64,000 nt of DNA, from assembly GCF_019710475.1 (NCBI RefSeq), contig NZ_JAJFAX010000008.1, positions 62,001-126,000 on the forward strand, written 5' to 3'. Of the stretch, positions 60,768-64,000 are shown piece after piece. Both the position numbers and the translations under genes were made by a program. Under the pieces are notes generated by a model. That model saw only the letters and a program-made list of their open reading frames with translations, was not told where the DNA came from and did not search any database. Position 1 is the stretch's first letter, and each line of letters starts with the position of its first letter. Source of the stretch: Glycomyces sp. TRM65418 (GTDB lineage Bacteria; Actinomycetota; Actinomycetes; Mycobacteriales; Micromonosporaceae).

Positions 60768-63491
60768 ATGAGCGCCTCCCGGCTCCTGCTTGCCCTCGCC
60801 GACCTCGCCCCGGCCGCCCAGCCGTCGCAGCAGCGGCTCCGCCGCGACCACCTCGGCGACCAGCATGTGGCGTGCCTCGATCTCCAGTCCACCAGGGACG
60901 GCGCCGATCTGGCGAAGTACGACGAACTCCACCGCGACGAGCGGCTCCTGCGCCAGGGCTGGGGCATGGTCACGGGACTCACCGTGGTGGACGGGAAGAC
61001 CCGCCGGGTCCGTCTGCCGCTGGTCAGTCGACCGGTCCGGCTCCAAGCCGACCCCGCCGACGCCTCCCGGCAGCTCGTGATCCCGGCAGGCGACATCGAA
61101 GTCCACAGTGACCTCGTGAACACGGGGTTCGCGTTCCTGCTCGAGTCGGTCTTCGACCCCGAGAAGCACGAGACGACGGTCAAGGACCTCTCGTGGCTGC
61201 CGGCGGCCGCGGCCGCCGCCGGATTTCCCGATGTCGCACTCGGGCATCAGCCGCCGCCGAGCAACCGACTCGAGGTGGTCCCGATGGCGGTCGTCTACAT
61301 CTCCCCCGAGGCCAACCCCTCCTCGTTCGCGAAGGAGCTGAGCGAGTGGGCGAAGCGGCCGGACCTCGACCGCACCGCGTTCGCCGCGATGTACGACCCC
61401 GCCGAGATCCAGGACGTCGCCGAGGCCGACACCCGGCCGCCGTGGTCCCCGCTTCCGCTCAGCGGCGAGCAGGCCGCGGCCGTGGTCCAGGCCCGCACCG
61501 CTCCGGTCACCGTCATCGCCGGCGCGCCCGGATGCGGCAAGAGCCACACGCTCGCCGCGATCGCCTTGGACGCCATCGCCAACGGACAGTCGGTCCTCAT
61601 CGCGGCCCAGTCCGTCCACGCCGCCGACGTGCTGGCGGCGCTCATCGATCGCCATCCCGGGCCGCTCCCGGTCCACTTCGGCGACTCCGAGCGCCGCCAG
61701 CAGTTCCTGTCCATGCTCGGATGGGGCACCGGCAAGGGGCACAAGAGCCGCGATGTCGAGCGGTGCCTTGAGGAGGCGACGGACGCCATGGCGTACGTCC
61801 GGCGCACCGAGGCGGCGATCGCCCAGTGGCTCGAACTCGAAACCCGGCGCGGCCGCGAGCAAGGCGTGCCGCTGTTCCTGCTCGACGACTTCCCGGGACT
61901 CCGCGAAGCCGACCTCGACCACGCGGAACGCCTGCTCGCCGCGTCCCTGCGCGAAGGCGGATGGTGGCGGCGGCTCCGCGCCCGCTCGGCCTCCAAGCGT
62001 CTGCGCCGGCTCGCGGGCGGCGAAGGCAGTCCGTCCTCCATCGCCCGCGCCGTTCGAGCGGCCCGCGACCAGCGGGAGCTGGCCCGGCTCGCCGCCGCGG
62101 GCGGACTGCGCCTCGCGCCGCTCTGGGAGCGCCTCGAGAACGCGGATGCGGAGGCGTCCAAGGCGATCGGGCACTACCTGAACCTCGAGACCGGCTCCGC
62201 CGACCGACGCGACGCCGCCGCCCGCAGGGCCCTCGCGGAACTCGCCAACGCGCTGCGCACCGGCAACCGGCCGCAGCGCCGGTCCCGCCTGATGGGGGTG
62301 AACCGCGAGGCGCTGCTGCGGGCGATGCCGCTGTGGATCGGCACCGTCGCCGACGTGGAGGACGTGCTCCCCGCTCGCGCGGGCATGTTCGACCTGGTGA
62401 TCCTCGACGAGGCCTCGCACATCAACCAGCTGCGCGCCGCTCCGGTGCTGGCCCGCGCCCGCCGGGCCGTGGTCGCGGGCGACCCGAAGCAGCTGCGGTT
62501 CGTGTCCTTCGCGAGCGCGGCGAAGACCGAGGACGTCCTGCATCGCCACGGTCTCTCGGACCGATTGGGCCAGTTGGACATCGGGAAGGTCAGCGCCTAC
62601 GACCTCGCCTGCGGGGCCGGACCGGTGATCGAGCTGACCGAGCACCACCGCAGCGTCCCGCACCTGATCGGGTTCTCGGCCGCGAAGTTCTATCACGGCC
62701 GGGTCCGACCGACCACCACGCATCCGCGCAACCACGAGGCCGACGTGATCGCCGTGCACCGCGTCGCCGCGAAGTCCTCGAAGGACGGTGTGGTGGAGGC
62801 GGAGGTGCAGCGGTCGGTCGAGCTGCTGTCGGCGCTGGTGGACGCGGGCGAGGTCGGGCTGGCGGTGATCTCGCCGTTCCGGGCGCAGGCCGAGGCGATC
62901 GAGGCGGCGATCCTGGAGCGTTTCGACCTGGAGACGATTCGCCGCCACCGGTTGCGGACCGGCACGGTGCACGCGTTCCAGGGCAGCGAGGCCGGGATCG
63001 TGATCGTCGCGCTCGGCGTGGCCGGGGGCGACGCGGCGGGACGCCGCCGGTTCGCGGCCGGGGCGAACCTGTTCAACGTGATGGTCACGCGGGCCAGGCA
63101 CCATCTGCACGTGGTGACCGCGATCGGCGAGGCGGACGGTCTGATCGGCGAGTTCCTGCGGTACGCCGACCGGCCGCCGCGCTCGCCGGGCGACGGCGCA
63201 GCGGTCGGCAAATGGACGGGGAATCTGGCGGATGCGCTGGAAGGCGCCGATGTCCCTGTGCGGCAGGCGTATCCGGTGGGACATTGGACGGTGGACCTGG
63301 TGGTGGGGGAGGCCGAGCAGGCGATCGGCGTGATCGCCGAATCGCACCCGGAGGGCCCGAGCGCCCACATCGCCCGCCATCGTGCCCTGCGACGAGCAGG
63401 CTGGCGAATCGTCGAGGCCTTCCCGTCGGCGTATGACGACGACCCGTCGCGAGCGGCGATCGACGTCCTCGCGGAGCTCGACCGGCGCTGA
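60768..63491 (+). CDS. SF1 (Upf1/DNA2-like) helicase with nuclease-like C-terminal domain
   Basis: 907 residues. An uncharacterised N-terminal region (1-225) precedes a Q-motif-like PLSGEQAAAVV and Walker A GAPGCGKS (252-259). Walker B is D547-EAS. Motif III reads GDPKQLRF, motif IV-like ELTEHHRSVPHLI, motif V TVHAFQGSEAGIVIVAL and motif VI NVMVTRARHHL, so the helicase looks active. A long helical insertion (about 290-480) lies between motifs I and II. The C-terminus (about 825-905) resembles the restriction-endonuclease fold (Vsr/DUF559/MTES_1575 type): YPVGHWTVD843LVV, E858-S-H, then RHRALRRAGWRIVEAF. Possible phage-defence or DNA-repair helicase-nuclease. Confidence 0.85.
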   Translation: MSASRLLLALADLAPAAQPSQQRLRRDHLGDQHVACLDLQSTRDGADLAKYDELHRDERLLRQGWGMVTGLTVVDGKTRRVRLPLVSRPVRLQADPADASRQLVIPAGDIEVHSDLVNTGFAFLLESVFDPEKHETTVKDLSWLPAAAAAAGFPDVALGHQPPPSNRLEVVPMAVVYISPEANPSSFAKELSEWAKRPDLDRTAFAAMYDPAEIQDVAEADTRPPWSPLPLSGEQAAAVVQARTAPVTVIAGAPGCGKSHTLAAIALDAIANGQSVLIAAQSVHAADVLAALIDRHPGPLPVHFGDSERRQQFLSMLGWGTGKGHKSRDVERCLEEATDAMAYVRRTEAAIAQWLELETRRGREQGVPLFLLDDFPGLREADLDHAERLLAASLREGGWWRRLRARSASKRLRRLAGGEGSPSSIARAVRAARDQRELARLAAAGGLRLAPLWERLENADAEASKAIGHYLNLETGSADRRDAAARRALAELANALRTGNRPQRRSRLMGVNREALLRAMPLWIGTVADVEDVLPARAGMFDLVILDEASHINQLRAAPVLARARRAVVAGDPKQLRFVSFASAAKTEDVLHRHGLSDRLGQLDIGKVSAYDLACGAGPVIELTEHHRSVPHLIGFSAAKFYHGRVRPTTTHPRNHEADVIAVHRVAAKSSKDGVVEAEVQRSVELLSALVDAGEVGLAVISPFRAQAEAIEAAILERFDLETIRRHRLRTGTVHAFQGSEAGIVIVALGVAGGDAAGRRRFAAGANLFNVMVTRARHHLHVVTAIGEADGLIGEFLRYADRPPRSPGDGAAVGKWTGNLADALEGADVPVRQAYPVGHWTVDLVVGEAEQAIGVIAESHPEGPSAHIARHRALRRAGWRIVEAFPSAYDDDPSRAAIDVLAELDRR

Positions 63492-63630
63492 GGACCACAC
63501 GGCAAGCCGGTCGCCGCTTCCCGGCGATCCGGCGAACGCTGAGGAAAGGACTGCTTCGCGTCACGGTCCGTCAACCGCACCGGCGAACTCCTGGCCCCTG
63601 AGCAGGCCGCGAGGGCCGCCGCGCGGCGTC

Positions 63631-63903
63631 TCAATCGCTCAGTTCGCTCGGCTGGCTTCGGCGGCCTTGACGCCAGATCTCCATCAGCTGCATCCCGAGC
63701 AGGTTGATCATCATCCCGACGCCGTACAGCAGCGCCGCGGCCGCGAAGGTGCTGATGAAGATCCAGGCTCCGGTGCCGCCGCCGACCGTCACGCCGCCGA
63801 TGACACCCAGCAGCAGCGTCAGCGCCGCCACGATCGTGAGCGCGGCGGTGGCCCGGCCGGCCCGGTTGAGGACTCGCTCGACTTCGTTGTCAGTTCGCTC
63901 CAT
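63631..63903 (-). CDS. Small two-helix membrane protein
   Basis: 90 residues. A charged N-terminus (MERTDNEVERVLNRAGR) is followed by two hydrophobic helices (about 18-42 and 48-74) and a polar tail. No family recognised. ATG 63903 has TACGCT 6 nt upstream, so it is probably leaderless. Convergent with the helicase-nuclease gene; a functional link is not shown. Confidence 0.65.
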   Translation of the reverse strand: MERTDNEVERVLNRAGRATAALTIVAALTLLLGVIGGVTVGGGTGAWIFISTFAAAALLYGVGMMINLLGMQLMEIWRQGRRSQPSELSD

Positions 63904-64000
63904 TCACCCAGCGTAGCGAAGGTGTACCGGACCGAAGGGGCCCATGGGGCCAAGGGGGCCGCGGTCCGCTGCAGTGGCGGAAGGGCTGGACGGCAGCGGT

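Overview
The window is about 70% G+C and densely coded on both strands. Many genes use GTG or TTG starts, and the recognisable genes are those of an actinomycete (Actinomycetota). Much of the order dxs ... TRAM methyltransferase, APC permease, ceoB, ceoC, DUF3159, OB-fold, DUF3710, dut, DUF3093, DUF4193, cei-like, sigA ... sigB, ideR ... nrdR, lexA, proline-rich membrane protein, hflX ... dapF matches the Mycobacterium tuberculosis Rv2682c-Rv2726c neighbourhood as I remember it. The organism differs from mycobacteria in using a B12-dependent class II ribonucleotide reductase (nrdJ) beside nrdR and in carrying two secreted cellulose/chitin-type LPMOs. That suggests a saprophytic, mycelium-type actinomycete, perhaps near Glycomyces/Stackebrandtia or another Micromonosporales-like group; this placement is inference.

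Layout. 1-3185: two tandem paralogous polytopic membrane proteins, the first cut by the window edge. 3467-6589: dxs (probably leaderless) and a divergent adenosine-deaminase-like protein that has lost several metal ligands. 6894-9830: a glycine-betaine-type ABC importer operon, followed by a 7-bp G-quadruplex-prone satellite. 10340-12460: a DUF5685 protein with a cysteine-packed tail and a membrane protein. 12827-17642: RNA methyltransferase, APC permease and the two TrkA subunits. 17745-20114: tandem AA10 LPMO-CBM2 genes with identical promoter layout and a CelR/CebR-like operator over the ribosome-binding site. 20156-24636: the DUF3159/OB/DUF3710/dut/DUF3093/DUF4193/cei block. 24853-32972: sigA, a DUF7455-type zinc protein, a helicase, dtd, DUF3099, DUF3039, a TRIC-like channel, sigB and ideR. 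32973-33496: hairpins and a 33-bp tandem repeat. 33483-35357: lipoprotein, sulfurtransferase and deaminase. 35531-42614: a five-gene glnX-glnH-pknG-PP2C-FHA signalling operon. 42662-45437: hydrolase, TetR and a truncated Hsp70-like PASTA protein. 45672-53485 holds nrdRJ, lexA, a secreted/membrane protein with VYG repeats, and hflX. 53792-58707 holds malic enzyme, dapF, a CobT-like protein, a nucleotidyltransferase and a membrane protein. 58780-63903 holds a TetR/FAD-monooxygenase pair with mirrored operators, a large SF1 helicase with a nuclease-like C-terminus, and a small membrane protein.

How the genes work together. The core is housekeeping regulation: SigA, SigB, IdeR, LexA and NrdR, with dut and nrdJ in nucleotide metabolism. 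The PknG operon joins an extracellular amino-acid sensor pair to a kinase, a phosphatase and an FHA reader. The accessory content is the LPMO pair, the TetR-controlled enzymes, the helicase-nuclease and the repeats. About fourteen genes have a -10-like hexamer 6-8 nt before the start codon, so leaderless transcription looks common. I saw no tRNA, rRNA, CRISPR array, insertion sequence or prophage.
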